Below, in pieces: positions 9,445 to 18,982 of a stretch of DNA of 64,000 nt. The stretch covers positions 248,001-312,000 of the forward strand of contig NZ_JACIFY010000003.1 in NCBI RefSeq assembly GCF_014197615.1, read 5' to 3'. The translations under genes were made by a program, and so were the position numbers. This stretch comes from Rhizobium esperanzae. GTDB lineage: Bacteria; Pseudomonadota; Alphaproteobacteria; Rhizobiales; Rhizobiaceae. Below the pieces are notes generated by a model. The model was given only the letters and a program-made list of their open reading frames with translations, was not told where the DNA came from and ran no database searches. Positions within the stretch are counted from its first letter, which is position 1, and the number at the start of each line of letters is the position of its first letter.

Positions 9445-10539
9445 TCACCGTGTTCTCGGATCAAGAATGCGATAGAGGAAGTCCGACAGGATGTTGATGG
9501 TCAGGAAGACGGCGCCGATCGTCAGCACCGAACCCATCACCACGTTCATGTCATTCATCTGCAATCCGCGGGTGAGATACTGGCCGAGCCCGGGCCAGCC
9601 GAAGACCGTCTCGATCAACACCGCGCCCTCGAGCAGCCCGCCGAAGGTCAGCGCCAGGATCGTCAGCAGCTGCACGCGAATGTTTCTGAACGCATGGCGC
9701 CAGACGACCTTGCGGGTGCCGAGCCCCTTTGCCCGTGCGGTGATGATGTATTCCTGGCTGAGCTGTTCCAGCATGAAACTGCGCGACATGCGGCTGATAT
9801 AGGCGACCGAGTAATAACCGAGGATCGCCGCCGGCAGGATGATATGGCCGAGCGCATTGTGAAACACGTCCCATTGCTGCTGCAGCGCTGCGTCGATCAG
9901 CAGGAAGCCGGTCATCGGCGTGACGAGGCCCTCGTAGAAGACGTCGATCCGGCCCGAGGCGCCGACGAGCTTGAGCTTTGCATAGAAGATGAACAGCGCC
10001 ATCAGCCCGGTCCAGAAGATCGGGATGGAATGGCCGGCAAGCGCAACGATCCGGGCAATGTGGTCGATGATTGTTCCGCGCCTGACCGCAGCGGTGATGC
10101 CGAGCGGGATGCCGATAATGGCGCCGATGATCATGGCGATGATCGCAAGCTCGATCGTCGCGGGAAAGATGGTCATGAGATCGGTGAGGATCGGTTGGCC
10201 CGTGGTTGCCGACATGCCGAGGTCGCCTGTGGCGATCTTGCCGACATAAGAGAGGAACTGCATCCAGATGGGCTGGCCGAGCCCCAGCTCGTGATACACG
10301 CGATCGTAAACTTCCTTGCTGACCTCCGCCCCGGTGATTGATAGCACCGGATCGGCAGGCAGCAGGCGACCCATCGAAAAGGTCAGGAAAAGCAGGCCGA
10401 GCAGCGTCGTGACGACAGCCACCACGCGTCCCGCCAGGCGCCGCAACAGGCTCATGAGAGGGTGCGGGGCCGCATCGGCGAACCCGCCCTCCGCCGAGCG
10501 ACGGCCCTGCTGCTTCGATGTCAGATCGGCGCTCGCCAC
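9445..10539 (-). CDS. peptide/nickel-type ABC importer permease (DppB-like)
   Basis: A 364-residue permease starting at GTG 10539 behind AAGGAG; an internal Met at residue 29 is an alternative. The first helix (RVVAVVTTLLGLLFLTFSM) is followed by the LPADPVLSITG segment, a long periplasmic loop and the EAA loop (LSQEYIITARAKGLGTRKVVWRHAF). The ending ILSDFLYRILDPRTR is typical of DppB. The N-terminal 28 residues are polar and longer than usual. Its start lies five bases beyond the solute-binding-protein stop. Confidence 0.88.
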   Translation of the reverse strand: MASADLTSKQQGRRSAEGGFADAAPHPLMSLLRRLAGRVVAVVTTLLGLLFLTFSMGRLLPADPVLSITGAEVSKEVYDRVYHELGLGQPIWMQFLSYVGKIATGDLGMSATTGQPILTDLMTIFPATIELAIIAMIIGAIIGIPLGITAAVRRGTIIDHIARIVALAGHSIPIFWTGLMALFIFYAKLKLVGASGRIDVFYEGLVTPMTGFLLIDAALQQQWDVFHNALGHIILPAAILGYYSVAYISRMSRSFMLEQLSQEYIITARAKGLGTRKVVWRHAFRNIRVQLLTILALTFGGLLEGAVLIETVFGWPGLGQYLTRGLQMNDMNVVMGSVLTIGAVFLTINILSDFLYRILDPRTR

Positions 10540-10544
10540 GCGCT

Positions 10545-12131
10545 CTACTCCTTCGTCACGTCATGCCAGCGCGTCGACCAGGTCGTATGCCCGTGATAGT
10601 TTTTGACGTTGACGCGCATGACATAGGGGTCGGTTCGCTGGAAGAAGATGACGAGCGGGGCGGCCATGCCGGCATAGATCCCGTCCATCTTCTTGAAGAT
10701 ATCGGTGCGCTTTTGCGTGTCGCGCTCCCTCATCGATTGATCGATAAGTGTGTTGAGGTCGTCCACTTTCATGCCCGTGCGCCAGAGGTAATAGCTGCCG
10801 AGGCGCGCCTCGTCGCTATTGTCGGGGTTGAAGGCGTATTGCGTGGCGACGGCGAACGGATCGGGCAGGCGGGCGCCGGAGTTGCCGAGCAGCACTTCGA
10901 ATTTTCGCTCGCGGAAGGCGGGGGTGAACTCGCCCGGCACCAGATCGAGATCGAGGCCGGCGGCGCGAGCGCTCGCCTGCAGCGCCTCGGCGAAGGGCAG
11001 GGTTGGCGCCCCCGAGGGGTTGAGGACCTTCTTCAGTCCATTGGGATATCCTGCTTCCGCCAGCAGCTGCTTGGCTTTGGCGGGATCGTAATCGTAGCGG
11101 ACGTCGGCCTCCTCGGGAGCGCCGATCATGCCGCGCGGGATCATCGACTGCCAGGGAAAACCGGTATACCGCATGATGTTGCCGGAGATCGCCTTCCAGT
11201 CGAAGGCGTGCTGGAAGGCCTCTCGGACCTTCGGCTTCTGCAGGTCCGGATCTTTCTGGTTGAGGGCGATGTAGTAGAAGCCGAGACCCGGGACATTGTC
11301 GATCACCATATCCTTGTTGGTGGCGAGTGCATCGAGATCGCCGCTTGCCACATACTGGCCGACATCGACGTCGCCTGCTTCGAGCTGCAGCCGGAGATTG
11401 CCGGATTCCGGGATATGACGGGCGACGACGCGGGCCATGGCGGGCTTGCCGCCCCAATATTTCGGCTGCGCATTGAAGATCGCCACATCGTTCGGCCGCC
11501 ATTGCGCCAGGCTGAACGGGCCGCTGCCGGCGGAATTGGCCGAAAGCCAGGCGCCGCCGAAATCACCGTTTGCCTCATGCGACAGCACCGTCTTCTTGTC
11601 GACGATGCCGATCGACGAGCCGGCCAGCGAATAGAGCACCAGGTCGGTATTGACCGCCTGCGGCAGCTCGATCTCCAGCGTATGTTCATCCTTTGCCCGA
11701 ACGAGTTTTTCGACGTTGTCGGGCTTGAAGCCCCAGAGCGCGACGTCGGTGGAGCCGACCTGGCCCATCTTGATGACGCGCTGGATCGACCAGGCCGCAT
11801 CCTCGGCGGTCACCTTGTTGCCGCTCTGGAAGGTCGCGTCATCGCGCAGGGTCAGCGTGATGACCTTGCCATCAGGCGAGACCTCCCATTTCGTCGCAAG
11901 CATCGGCTTCAGCGTCTTGAGATCGTCAGACGACAGCTGCACGAGGTTGTCGTAGAGATTCGAAATCAGCTCGGAGACCGTGCGGGCGTTGTTCTGGGCC
12001 GGATCGAGCGTGCGGATCCCGGTGAGGTTCGTCCCTATCACCAGCATATTGGGCGGCGATGCCGCCCAGGCAGGCTGCGTCGTCATCAGGGCGCCGGTAA
12101 TCGCGATCGTTGTCAGTAGCTGTCTTAGCAT
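10545..12131 (-). CDS. family 5 solute-binding protein of the leftward importer
   Basis: A 528-residue periplasmic binding protein that captures the substrate for the DppBCDF-like permease complex. ATG 12131 follows GGGAGG. Residues 1-23 (MLRQLLTTIAITGALMTTQPAWA) are a Sec signal with an AWA cleavage site. The mature chain shows family 5 hallmarks, including a GTNLTGIRTLDPAQ-type start, DDLKTLKPMLATKWEVSPDG and RDDATFQSGNKVTAEDAAWS. Family 5 proteins bind peptides, opines, nickel chelates or oligosaccharides; here the adjacent sugar-acid enzymes argue against a simple peptide role. Confidence 0.88.
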   Translation of the reverse strand: MLRQLLTTIAITGALMTTQPAWAASPPNMLVIGTNLTGIRTLDPAQNNARTVSELISNLYDNLVQLSSDDLKTLKPMLATKWEVSPDGKVITLTLRDDATFQSGNKVTAEDAAWSIQRVIKMGQVGSTDVALWGFKPDNVEKLVRAKDEHTLEIELPQAVNTDLVLYSLAGSSIGIVDKKTVLSHEANGDFGGAWLSANSAGSGPFSLAQWRPNDVAIFNAQPKYWGGKPAMARVVARHIPESGNLRLQLEAGDVDVGQYVASGDLDALATNKDMVIDNVPGLGFYYIALNQKDPDLQKPKVREAFQHAFDWKAISGNIMRYTGFPWQSMIPRGMIGAPEEADVRYDYDPAKAKQLLAEAGYPNGLKKVLNPSGAPTLPFAEALQASARAAGLDLDLVPGEFTPAFRERKFEVLLGNSGARLPDPFAVATQYAFNPDNSDEARLGSYYLWRTGMKVDDLNTLIDQSMRERDTQKRTDIFKKMDGIYAGMAAPLVIFFQRTDPYVMRVNVKNYHGHTTWSTRWHDVTKE

Positions 12132-12199
12132 CTCTAGACCTCCCAATCCTGTGGCGCGGCCATCCCCCGCGCCTGTTGCTTGTGGAAATTCGTGCCGGC

Positions 12200-13150
12200 T
12201 CAGCCGGCTGCCTTTATGGACTCCTCGTCCGCTTGGACCTGAATGTCGCCTGCGGCCTGCCAGGCTTGCAGCAACCGATGCAATTCCTCGCGATCATGCG
12301 CATCGAGCCGCTGCAATCCCGGCACGCGCACCGGGCCGACATCGAGGCCGGAATAGGTGACGGCCTCTTTCACGACGGTCACGTTCGCGCCGTTGCGGAA
12401 TTTGGTGCGCATCCGCTCGAAGGGTTCGAGCTTGTTGACGATTGCTCTCGCCGCAGCGAAGTCGCCTTTCTCGAGCGCGTCGTGGACGGCAAGCGACAAT
12501 CTCGGCGCGACGTTGACGAGGCCCGAGGTGAAGCCGCGCGCGCCGGCAGCGGTGAACGTCGGCGCCCAGCTCTCCGCCAGGCCGCAGACGAACAACGCAC
12601 CGGCCGGATCGGCCGCCGGGATTGCTCGCGACAGCAGCATCAGATCTGTTGTGGCGAACTTGATGCCGGCAATATTGCCGTGGTTTGCGAGACGGACGAT
12701 CTCGGCGACGGTGAAACCCTCGGCCCTGACATAGGCGACGAGCGGCAGGGTGGACGCATCCGCAAGATTGCAGAAATAGTCGATCTGGGCCGAAGGTGCT
12801 GCGAAAGGATCGACGGGCTGATGCGACATGACGGCGGAGGCGCCGATCGCGGCCGCATCCCTGGCCATGCCGATCGCCTCGCGCAGCGACCGGCCGATCG
12901 CCGCCGTCACCGGCGCCCGGCCGCTAACGCCTGAAACCGCCGCCTCGTGGACGATCCGGATCTCCTGCGGCGTCAGCGCATAGAATTCGCCGGTATTGCC
13001 GGCAGCGACAATGTTGTGAATGCCGGCCGCCGCCACCCGCGCATAGACCTTGGCGGTCATCCGCGGTTCGACTTCGCCTTTACCGTCATAGGCCGTGACG
13101 GGAACGCCCGACACGCCCGTGAGCGCCTTGCGCATGATCGCGATGCTCAT
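12200..13150 (-). CDS. DapA-superfamily aldolase/dehydratase (possible 5-keto-4-deoxyglucarate dehydratase)
   Basis: A 316-residue (beta/alpha)8 class I lyase. The Schiff-base lysine is in NIAGIKFATTD (about residue 165) and the partner tyrosine in PLVAYVRAE. The substrate loop reads AAGNTGEFYALTP rather than the GTTGE of true dihydrodipicolinate synthase. Together with a uronate-dehydrogenase-like SDR, a lactonase and two enolase-family dehydratases nearby, I infer a role like KdgD, turning 5-keto-4-deoxyglucarate into 2-oxoglutarate semialdehyde. A related keto-acid aldolase is the alternative. ATG 13150 follows GGGGAAG. Confidence 0.75.
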   Translation of the reverse strand: MSIAIMRKALTGVSGVPVTAYDGKGEVEPRMTAKVYARVAAAGIHNIVAAGNTGEFYALTPQEIRIVHEAAVSGVSGRAPVTAAIGRSLREAIGMARDAAAIGASAVMSHQPVDPFAAPSAQIDYFCNLADASTLPLVAYVRAEGFTVAEIVRLANHGNIAGIKFATTDLMLLSRAIPAADPAGALFVCGLAESWAPTFTAAGARGFTSGLVNVAPRLSLAVHDALEKGDFAAARAIVNKLEPFERMRTKFRNGANVTVVKEAVTYSGLDVGPVRVPGLQRLDAHDREELHRLLQAWQAAGDIQVQADEESIKAAG

Positions 13151-13186
13151 TTTTCTTCCCCGTTAGCTTCCATCAAAAAATGATCG

Positions 13187-14062
13187 TCATCCGAAGCGGA
13201 AGGGCGCCAAACCCTCCGCATCCACGTCGAAGGCGATGACGGTGCCTGCTTCGAAACGTCCGGTGCGGTCCGTCGACAGGCTGGTGACGAAGAGGGTCCG
13301 GAGGTCCGGCCCTCCGAAACACGGCATCGTCGGTGCTGCCACCGGCAGAATGTAGATCTCGACGATTTCCCCTTCGCTCGATATGCGGTTGAGACGGCCG
13401 GCGGAAACGCCGGCGCTCCAGTAAAAGCCGTCACGATCGATGGCGGCGCCGTCCGGCCGCCCGTCTTCTTCGGTAAAGCTGCGAAGCCGCCGGCCGTCGC
13501 CCAGGTCGCCGGTATCGGGATCGAAGTCGAATGCCTGCAGAAAACATTGCCGGCTGTCGGAGTGATACATCCGCCGGCCGTCCGGCGACCAGGCAAGGCC
13601 GTTGGAACTCGTCAGTCCCGTTGCAACGGTCCGGGCGCTGCCGTCGGCCCCCACGCGGTAAAGTGCGGCCTCATCGATCTGCGGCTTGGCTTCGCTGATC
13701 GAGCCGATCCAGAAGTGCCCGTCGGGTCCGATCTTTCCGTCGTTGAGGCGGCCGTTGAAGGCACGCCCGACCGGGTCGCACAAAAATTCGATGTCGCCGG
13801 AGACGGGATCGAAGAGATGGACGCCCGTCTGGAGGCCTACGACCATCCTGTGATCGCGGCAAAGCCCGAGACAACCGATTGCGGCCGGCATGGCGAAGCG
13901 ATCGATTTGTCCCGAGGCCTGCAGCCGCACGACCGCCGGCGCCAGAATATCGACCAGCCACAGGGTGCCGGTCTCATCGTCCCATACCGGCGATTCACCG
14001 ACCGTCAACGGTTGCCGGATCACGGAACGGACGTCCGGGCGGATGATCCGAGGCACCGTCAT
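13187..14062 (-). CDS. SMP-30/gluconolactonase-family lactonase
   Basis: A 291-residue six-bladed beta-propeller hydrolase expected to open a sugar lactone. Metal ligands of the family are visible: Glu in VGESPVWDDE, Asn in TSSNGLAWSPDG and Asp in DGAAIDRDGFYW. ATG 14062 overlaps the stop of the SDR gene by four bases, so the dehydrogenase and the lactonase that would act on its product are co-translated. The likely substrate is an aldarolactone made by the neighbouring dehydrogenase, an inference from order. The 36-base gap to the next gene is the widest so far in this operon. Confidence 0.85.
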   Translation of the reverse strand: MTVPRIIRPDVRSVIRQPLTVGESPVWDDETGTLWLVDILAPAVVRLQASGQIDRFAMPAAIGCLGLCRDHRMVVGLQTGVHLFDPVSGDIEFLCDPVGRAFNGRLNDGKIGPDGHFWIGSISEAKPQIDEAALYRVGADGSARTVATGLTSSNGLAWSPDGRRMYHSDSRQCFLQAFDFDPDTGDLGDGRRLRSFTEEDGRPDGAAIDRDGFYWSAGVSAGRLNRISSEGEIVEIYILPVAAPTMPCFGGPDLRTLFVTSLSTDRTGRFEAGTVIAFDVDAEGLAPFRFG

Positions 14063-14889
14063 TCGGCAGCCTCCAGGCTCTTGGTCAGGCCTTCGGCGTC
14101 ACGCATGCGAATGGTGCCGTCATGATTGATCTCGCAGAATCCACCACCCTGGAACGCCTGCGCGACCGGCCCTTCGGATCCCTGTTCGATGCGGGCGTGA
14201 TCGCGCGGCCGGTCCTGTGGCCGGTAGCCGAGCCTCGTCGCCAGATCGTTGTCCCACCATTTTTCCTCGGTATCGGAAACACCATAGACGACGGTCGCGG
14301 CAATCAATGGGTGGGTCAGCCCGATCCGCACCAGTTGTGCCAGATCCCGCGCGCTGATCCAGATCGCAATCGATCGCTCGCTGTTGGGATAGGTGCCGGC
14401 ATTGCCGATACGGATGGAAAGGGAACGAATGCCCGCCGTGTCGTAGTAAAGCCCCGCCACCAGTTCGCCCCAGCATTTGGAAAGTCCGTACGGGCTGTCG
14501 GGACGCATGGGATCGAGCGGCGAGATGGTTTCGCCACGTGGATAGAAGCCGGTCGCATGGTTGCTCGATGCATAGACGACCCGCTGGACTCCGTTGGTCC
14601 GCGCGGCTTCGTAGAGATTGTAGGTTCCAAGCACATTTGCGTGCAGAATGGCATTCATGTCGATGCCGCTTGCGATACCCGCAAGATGAACGACGCCGTC
14701 GATATCCTTCAGCGCAGCCGTTGCCTCGTCGGGCTTTGTAAGGTCGGCTCTCACGAACGTCTCGTTTTCACTAAGTCCGGGAGGCTCCTGGAGATCGATC
14801 AGGCGCAAATGCTCGACATGCGGCTGAAGATGCGGGCGCAGTAGCGTTCCGACACGTCCGGCAGCACCTGTAAGAGCGACCCTTCTCAT
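14059..14889 (-). CDS. NAD-dependent SDR, uronate-dehydrogenase-like
   Basis: A 276-residue short-chain dehydrogenase of the extended/epimerase type. It shows the Rossmann glycine motif TGAAGRVG at the N-terminus, VVHLAGIA, the YASSNHATGFYP stretch and the catalytic YGLSK. The SSNH segment and overall length match the Agrobacterium/Pseudomonas uronate dehydrogenase Udh, which oxidises galacturonate or glucuronate to an aldarolactone. ATG 14889 has GGAGG five bases upstream; the longer frame begins inside that ribosome site. The neighbouring lactonase fits the same pathway, though other sugar aldehydes cannot be excluded. Confidence 0.8.
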   Translation of the reverse strand: MRRVALTGAAGRVGTLLRPHLQPHVEHLRLIDLQEPPGLSENETFVRADLTKPDEATAALKDIDGVVHLAGIASGIDMNAILHANVLGTYNLYEAARTNGVQRVVYASSNHATGFYPRGETISPLDPMRPDSPYGLSKCWGELVAGLYYDTAGIRSLSIRIGNAGTYPNSERSIAIWISARDLAQLVRIGLTHPLIAATVVYGVSDTEEKWWDNDLATRLGYRPQDRPRDHARIEQGSEGPVAQAFQGGGFCEINHDGTIRMRDAEGLTKSLEAAE

Positions 14890-14910
14890 CGTTTCTCCTC
14901 CCATTATCGG

Positions 14911-15624
14911 TCAAACGCCCTGGAACATGCGTGCGCGGGCATTCAGTATGTGTCTTTTCATGGCGTCATGGGCCTCGGTTTCGTTGCGCGCGAAGATCGC
15001 CTCGACGATCACCGCATGCTCATCCTGGACGCTGCGGATCTGCTCCAGCGTCCGTTTCAGGCTCAAGCTTCGCGTCACGGAATGCCCGATCGCGAAATGC
15101 GGCCTGAACCATTCGCGCACGGTGATATGGAACTGGTTCCCGGTCGCCATGGCGATGGCATCGTGCAGCGCCTGGTCCTGCTCGGCGCCGAGCTCTCCGT
15201 TGCGCAGACATTGTTCGATCGAAAGAAGTGCCGCCGTTATCCGCTCCCGGTCCTCCGGCTGCCAGTTTCTTGCGGCAAGCTCCGCGGCCTCGGCTTCGAG
15301 GCCGGCGCGGAATTCGAAAAACCGCTGGACATCGGCGAGTGATCCCACAGGCACCATTTTCAGCATCGACGAGTCCGGTCTTTGCCTGACATAGGAGCCG
15401 GAGCCCTTGCGTGAAACCACCAGGCCATCGGCCCTCAAGCGCTCGAGCGCTTCGCGCACGACAGGTCTCGAGGCGCCGAAATCAGCGGCGAGCTTGGTCT
15501 CCGACGGCAGCCGTTCGTTCACCGGAAAGGCGCCGTCGGCAATCATCCCTACGATCTTCTCGTAGATGATGTCGCTGAAGCGCGTTGCGCCTCTGTTCGA
15601 AACGGCGTCGACCTCAAATGTCAT
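14911..15624 (-). CDS. GntR/FadR-family transcriptional regulator
   Basis: A 237-residue regulator with an N-terminal winged helix (residues about 15-85, including LPSETKLAADFGASRPVVREALERLRADGLV) and an all-helical FCD ligand domain with metal-binding His/Asp positions (DQALHDAIAMATGN, RPHFAIGHS). It heads the leftward sugar-acid operon, 21 bases before the SDR, and is divergent from the second transporter operon. It probably represses both until a sugar acid or pathway intermediate binds. The direct repeats at 15780-15817 are candidate sites. Confidence 0.9.
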   Translation of the reverse strand: MTFEVDAVSNRGATRFSDIIYEKIVGMIADGAFPVNERLPSETKLAADFGASRPVVREALERLRADGLVVSRKGSGSYVRQRPDSSMLKMVPVGSLADVQRFFEFRAGLEAEAAELAARNWQPEDRERITAALLSIEQCLRNGELGAEQDQALHDAIAMATGNQFHITVREWFRPHFAIGHSVTRSLSLKRTLEQIRSVQDEHAVIVEAIFARNETEAHDAMKRHILNARARMFQGV

Positions 15625-15779
15625 TATCGTCCTTTTCTCTGAACGCTGCGGGCTTTGCCGGCGCCGGCCGATGATCTCAATGGCCGCACACAGATTCTAA
15701 CAGATTGCCGCCTTTTATCCGCTGCAGCCTTGATTTCAGGGCGGGAAATCCCGGCCCCGATGTTGCATCGCTACGAAAT

Positions 15780-15817
15780 TTGTAATTATCTGTCAACTCT
15801 TGTAATCATTTGGGAAC
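15780..15817. promoter_or_regulatory. direct repeats in the divergent control region
   Basis: Two 18-base copies (TTGTAATTATCTGTCAAC at 15780 and TTGTAATCATTTGGGAAC at 15800) match at 14 positions and start 20 bases apart, about two helical turns. They lie in the 300-base region 15625-15924 between the GntR gene and the rightward transporter. Their position suggests an operator or activator site for both operons. The rest of the region shows no gene. Confidence 0.45.
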
Positions 15818-15924
15818 GTGTCTATGGTTCGGTCCCAGCGCCGAGGAGGGCGCAAGCGGCAGGTCGGGAACCCGCCGCATCAGCCGGTTCAAAAATTGCA
15901 CCGGCGTAGAAAGGGAGGAACTCG

Positions 15925-17865
15925 ATGCCGAACGAAATACTGTCGCGTGGCGTTACCCGCCGCACTGTGCTTGGTGGCATGGCCGGCGTCGCCGCCTTGT
16001 CCATCGCTGGTCGCGTCTCCGCCGCCGCAGGTGGCGAAGCGCCTGCGCTTGCACAGCTTGTGAAAGATGGAAAACTGCCGCCGCTTGCCGAGCGCCTGCC
16101 GAAAAAGCCGATGATGGTGACGCCGTACGAGAAGGTCGGCACCTATGGCGGCTCGCTGCGGCGCGGCCTTCGCGGTTCGTCGGACCACAACGGTATCCTG
16201 CGCATGGTCGGCAACCAGAGTCTCGTGCGCTGGAACCTCGATTTTACCGCCGTGCAGCCGAACCTTGCCGAGCGCTGGGAAGTCAGCGACGACGCAACGC
16301 AATTCACCTTCCATCTCATCGAGGGTGTGCGCTGGTCAGACGGTCATCCCTTTACCGCAGACGACGTCGTTTTCGCGATCGAAGACTGCGTCAAGAACAC
16401 CGAGCTCTACAGCTCGACACCGGCCCAGCTTGCTGTTGCCGGCAAGCCGGTCACAGTCGAGAAGATCGACGATTATACCGTGAAGTTCACCTTTGCGGCG
16501 GCCAACGCGCTTTACCTGGAAAACCTCGCCACGCCGCTCGGCCAGCATCCGACGCTGTTTCCAAAGCATTACTGCAGCCAGTTCCTGCCGAAGTACAATC
16601 CCAATATCGAGGCCGATGCGAAGAAGGCCGGCGTCACCAGCTGGACGGAGCTGTTCCGCAGCCGCTGCGGCGATATCGAGATCCCGACGCGCTGGGGCAA
16701 TGTCGACAAGCCGACGCTCGATCCATGGGTTGTCAAGGAACCCTATGTCGGTGGCGCAACCCGCGTCGTCATGACCCGCAATCCTTATTTCTGGCAGGTC
16801 GATACGGCAGGCAACCAGCTTCCCTATATCGATGAGATCAATTTCGGCATCTCGCAGGATGTCGAATCGCTGATGCTGAACGTCATCTCCGGCAAGATCG
16901 ATATCCAGGAACGTCACATCAGCGTGCTGGCCAACAAGCCGACACTCTCCCAGAACATGCAGAAGGGCGATTATCGGCTGCTGACGCTCGTGCCTTCGGC
17001 CTCGCAACAGTGCCAGATCTACTTCAACATCACCCACAAAGATCCTGCCATGCGCAAGATGTTTGCGGATAAGTCGTTCCGGCAGGCGTTGTCGATCGGC
17101 ATCAATCGGCCGGAGCTCATCGATATCGTCTATTTCGGGCAGAGCGAGCCCTACCAGGCCGGGCCGCGCCCGACCCATCCATGGTATCACGAGAAATACG
17201 CGCGCCAGTTCACCGAATATGACGCCGACAAGGCTGGCGCGATGCTCGATCAGGCCGGCTACAAGAAAGGCGGCGACGGTTTCCGCCTGCGGCCGGACGG
17301 CCAGAAGGTGTTCTTCTCGATCGACGTCATTCCGACGCTCTATCCCGACCTCGTCGATGCCCTGGAACTGGTCAAGACACATTGGGCTCAGATCGGTATC
17401 GACATGAAGGTCAACACGATCGAGCGGGCGCTCTACTATACCCGCGGCGACGACAATGCCCATGATGCGCAGGTATGGCCGGGGCCGGGTGGTCTCGATC
17501 CGATGCTCGATCCGCGCGACTTTTTCGCCTTCCATCCGCAGGGCTCTCGTTACGCCATTCCGTGGACGCTGTGGTACACCTCAAACGGTGCTCGTGGCGA
17601 AGAGCCGCCGGAAAGCCAGAAAAAGCGTATGAAGCTTTTCGACGAAGCGCGCTCGACGGCCGATCTCGACAAGCGCGGCGCGATCATGAAGCAGATCTTC
17701 GATATCGCGGCGGAGGAATTCGAGACAGTGGGCCTTTGCCTTGCGGTCGGCGGCTTCGGCATCATCCGCAACAATCTGCGCAATGTTCCCGAGAAGGAGC
17801 CGGACAGCTGGTCCTGGCCCAATCCGGGGCCTGCGATGCCGCAGCAGTTCACCTTCACGAGCTGA
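15925..17865 (+). CDS. family 5 solute-binding protein with Tat signal
   Basis: A 646-residue periplasmic binding protein, longer than the roughly 530 of most family 5 members. Residues 1-35 hold a twin-arginine signal (TRRTVLGGMAGVAALSIAGRVSAAA), so it is probably exported folded. The mature protein has YEKVGTYGGSLRRGLRG near the start and LAERWEVSDDATQFTFHLIEGVRWSDG, the usual family 5 block. Long members of this class often bind oligosaccharides or sugar-acid oligomers. GGGAGGA precedes the ATG. It opens the rightward operon. Confidence 0.88.
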   Translation: MPNEILSRGVTRRTVLGGMAGVAALSIAGRVSAAAGGEAPALAQLVKDGKLPPLAERLPKKPMMVTPYEKVGTYGGSLRRGLRGSSDHNGILRMVGNQSLVRWNLDFTAVQPNLAERWEVSDDATQFTFHLIEGVRWSDGHPFTADDVVFAIEDCVKNTELYSSTPAQLAVAGKPVTVEKIDDYTVKFTFAAANALYLENLATPLGQHPTLFPKHYCSQFLPKYNPNIEADAKKAGVTSWTELFRSRCGDIEIPTRWGNVDKPTLDPWVVKEPYVGGATRVVMTRNPYFWQVDTAGNQLPYIDEINFGISQDVESLMLNVISGKIDIQERHISVLANKPTLSQNMQKGDYRLLTLVPSASQQCQIYFNITHKDPAMRKMFADKSFRQALSIGINRPELIDIVYFGQSEPYQAGPRPTHPWYHEKYARQFTEYDADKAGAMLDQAGYKKGGDGFRLRPDGQKVFFSIDVIPTLYPDLVDALELVKTHWAQIGIDMKVNTIERALYYTRGDDNAHDAQVWPGPGGLDPMLDPRDFFAFHPQGSRYAIPWTLWYTSNGARGEEPPESQKKRMKLFDEARSTADLDKRGAIMKQIFDIAAEEFETVGLCLAVGGFGIIRNNLRNVPEKEPDSWSWPNPGPAMPQQFTFTS

Positions 17866-17875
17866 TTTTGATCGA

Positions 17876-17898
17876 GCGCCGTACCGACGGTACGGCGC
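17876..17898 (+). terminator. attenuator-type hairpin after the binding-protein gene
   Basis: Perfect ten-base stem (GCGCCGTACC and GGTACGGCGC, loop GAC) followed by TTTCTTC, ten bases past the stop. It lies between the binding protein and its permeases, where partial termination or mRNA 3' protection would give excess binding protein. Confidence 0.65.
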
Positions 17899-17986
17899 TT
17901 TCTTCGGTTCGCCTTCCGAGATGCCTTGCCGGCTTTGACAGCCGACAGGGGGCCCGGCGGGCGGCGTTTAATGCAAGAGGCGCCTC

Positions 17987-18973
17987 ATGCTGGTCTTTAT
18001 CGCCAAACGCTTTCTATGGATGATTCCATCGCTTTTTGCCGTCAGCTTCCTCGCTTTCGTGCTGATCCAGCTGCCGCCGGGCGACTATGTCACCACCTAC
18101 ATCGCGACGCTGGCGGCCTCCAACGAGATCGTCGATCAGAACACGGCGGCGCAATTGCGCGAGCGCTTCGGCCTCGACGATCCGATGCTCATCCAATATT
18201 TCAAATGGATGTGGGGCATCCTGTCGCGCGGCGACTTCGGCATTTCCTTCGAGTGGCAGCAGCCGGTCTCCGATCTGATCTGGGAGCGCATGGCGCTGAC
18301 CCTCGTCCTGGCTCTTTCGACATTGATCGCCACCTGGGCGATCGCCCTGCCGATCGGCGTCTTTTCCGCCGTGCGCAAATATTCGATCGGCGACTATTTC
18401 TTCACGGCCTTCACATTTTTCGGTCTGGCCGTTCCGTCCTTCCTGCTGGCGCTGGTGCTGATGTATATCGCAGCGGTCGAATTCGGCCAGGATGTCGGCG
18501 GGCTGTTTTCGCCGCAATATGAGAATGCGCCCTGGAGCTTTGCCAAGATGGGCGATCTCTTCTCGCATCTCTGGCTTCCCGTCATCATCCTTGCCGTCTC
18601 CTCGACGGCGAGCCTCATCCGCGTCATGCGTGCGAACATGCTCGACGAACTGCCGAAGCCTTACGTGACCACGGCACGGGCAAAGGGGCTCTCGGAATTC
18701 CGGCTGCTGATGAAATATCCGATGATGATCGCGCTCAACCCGTTCATCTCGACGATTGCCTGGCTGCTGCCCAACCTCATCTCCGGCTCGGTCGTCGTCG
18801 CTATCGTCCTCAATCTGCCGACGGCCGCGCCCTTGCTGCTGCAGGCGCTGATGGCCCAGGACATGTATCTCGCCGGAGCCTTCGTTCTGCTGATCTGCGC
18901 GCTGACGCTGATAGGCTCTTTGATCAGCGACATCCTGCTTGCGCTGGTCGATCCCCGCATCCGGTTGGAATAG
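17987..18973 (+). CDS. peptide/nickel-type ABC importer permease (DppB-like)
   Basis: A 328-residue inner-membrane subunit. It has an N-terminal helix FLWMIPSLFAVSFLAFVLIQL, the LRERFGLDDPMLIQYFKWM block of DppB proteins and the EAA loop (LPKPYVTTARAKGLSEFRLLMKYP). It ends LISDILLALVDPRIRLE. It follows the binding protein after a 121-base gap containing the hairpin. It pairs with the next permease and the double ATPase. The periplasmic loop near residues 165-190 carries an insert, as seen in oligosaccharide-type members. Confidence 0.88.
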   Translation: MLVFIAKRFLWMIPSLFAVSFLAFVLIQLPPGDYVTTYIATLAASNEIVDQNTAAQLRERFGLDDPMLIQYFKWMWGILSRGDFGISFEWQQPVSDLIWERMALTLVLALSTLIATWAIALPIGVFSAVRKYSIGDYFFTAFTFFGLAVPSFLLALVLMYIAAVEFGQDVGGLFSPQYENAPWSFAKMGDLFSHLWLPVIILAVSSTASLIRVMRANMLDELPKPYVTTARAKGLSEFRLLMKYPMMIALNPFISTIAWLLPNLISGSVVVAIVLNLPTAAPLLLQALMAQDMYLAGAFVLLICALTLIGSLISDILLALVDPRIRLE

Positions 18974-18982
18974 GAGCCTGAT

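Noticed and set aside
10518..12119. 533-codon open frame on the plus strand
   Set aside because: Exact antisense of the solute-binding protein; Arg/Glu/His-rich translation typical of GC-rich shadow frames, and no ribosome site.
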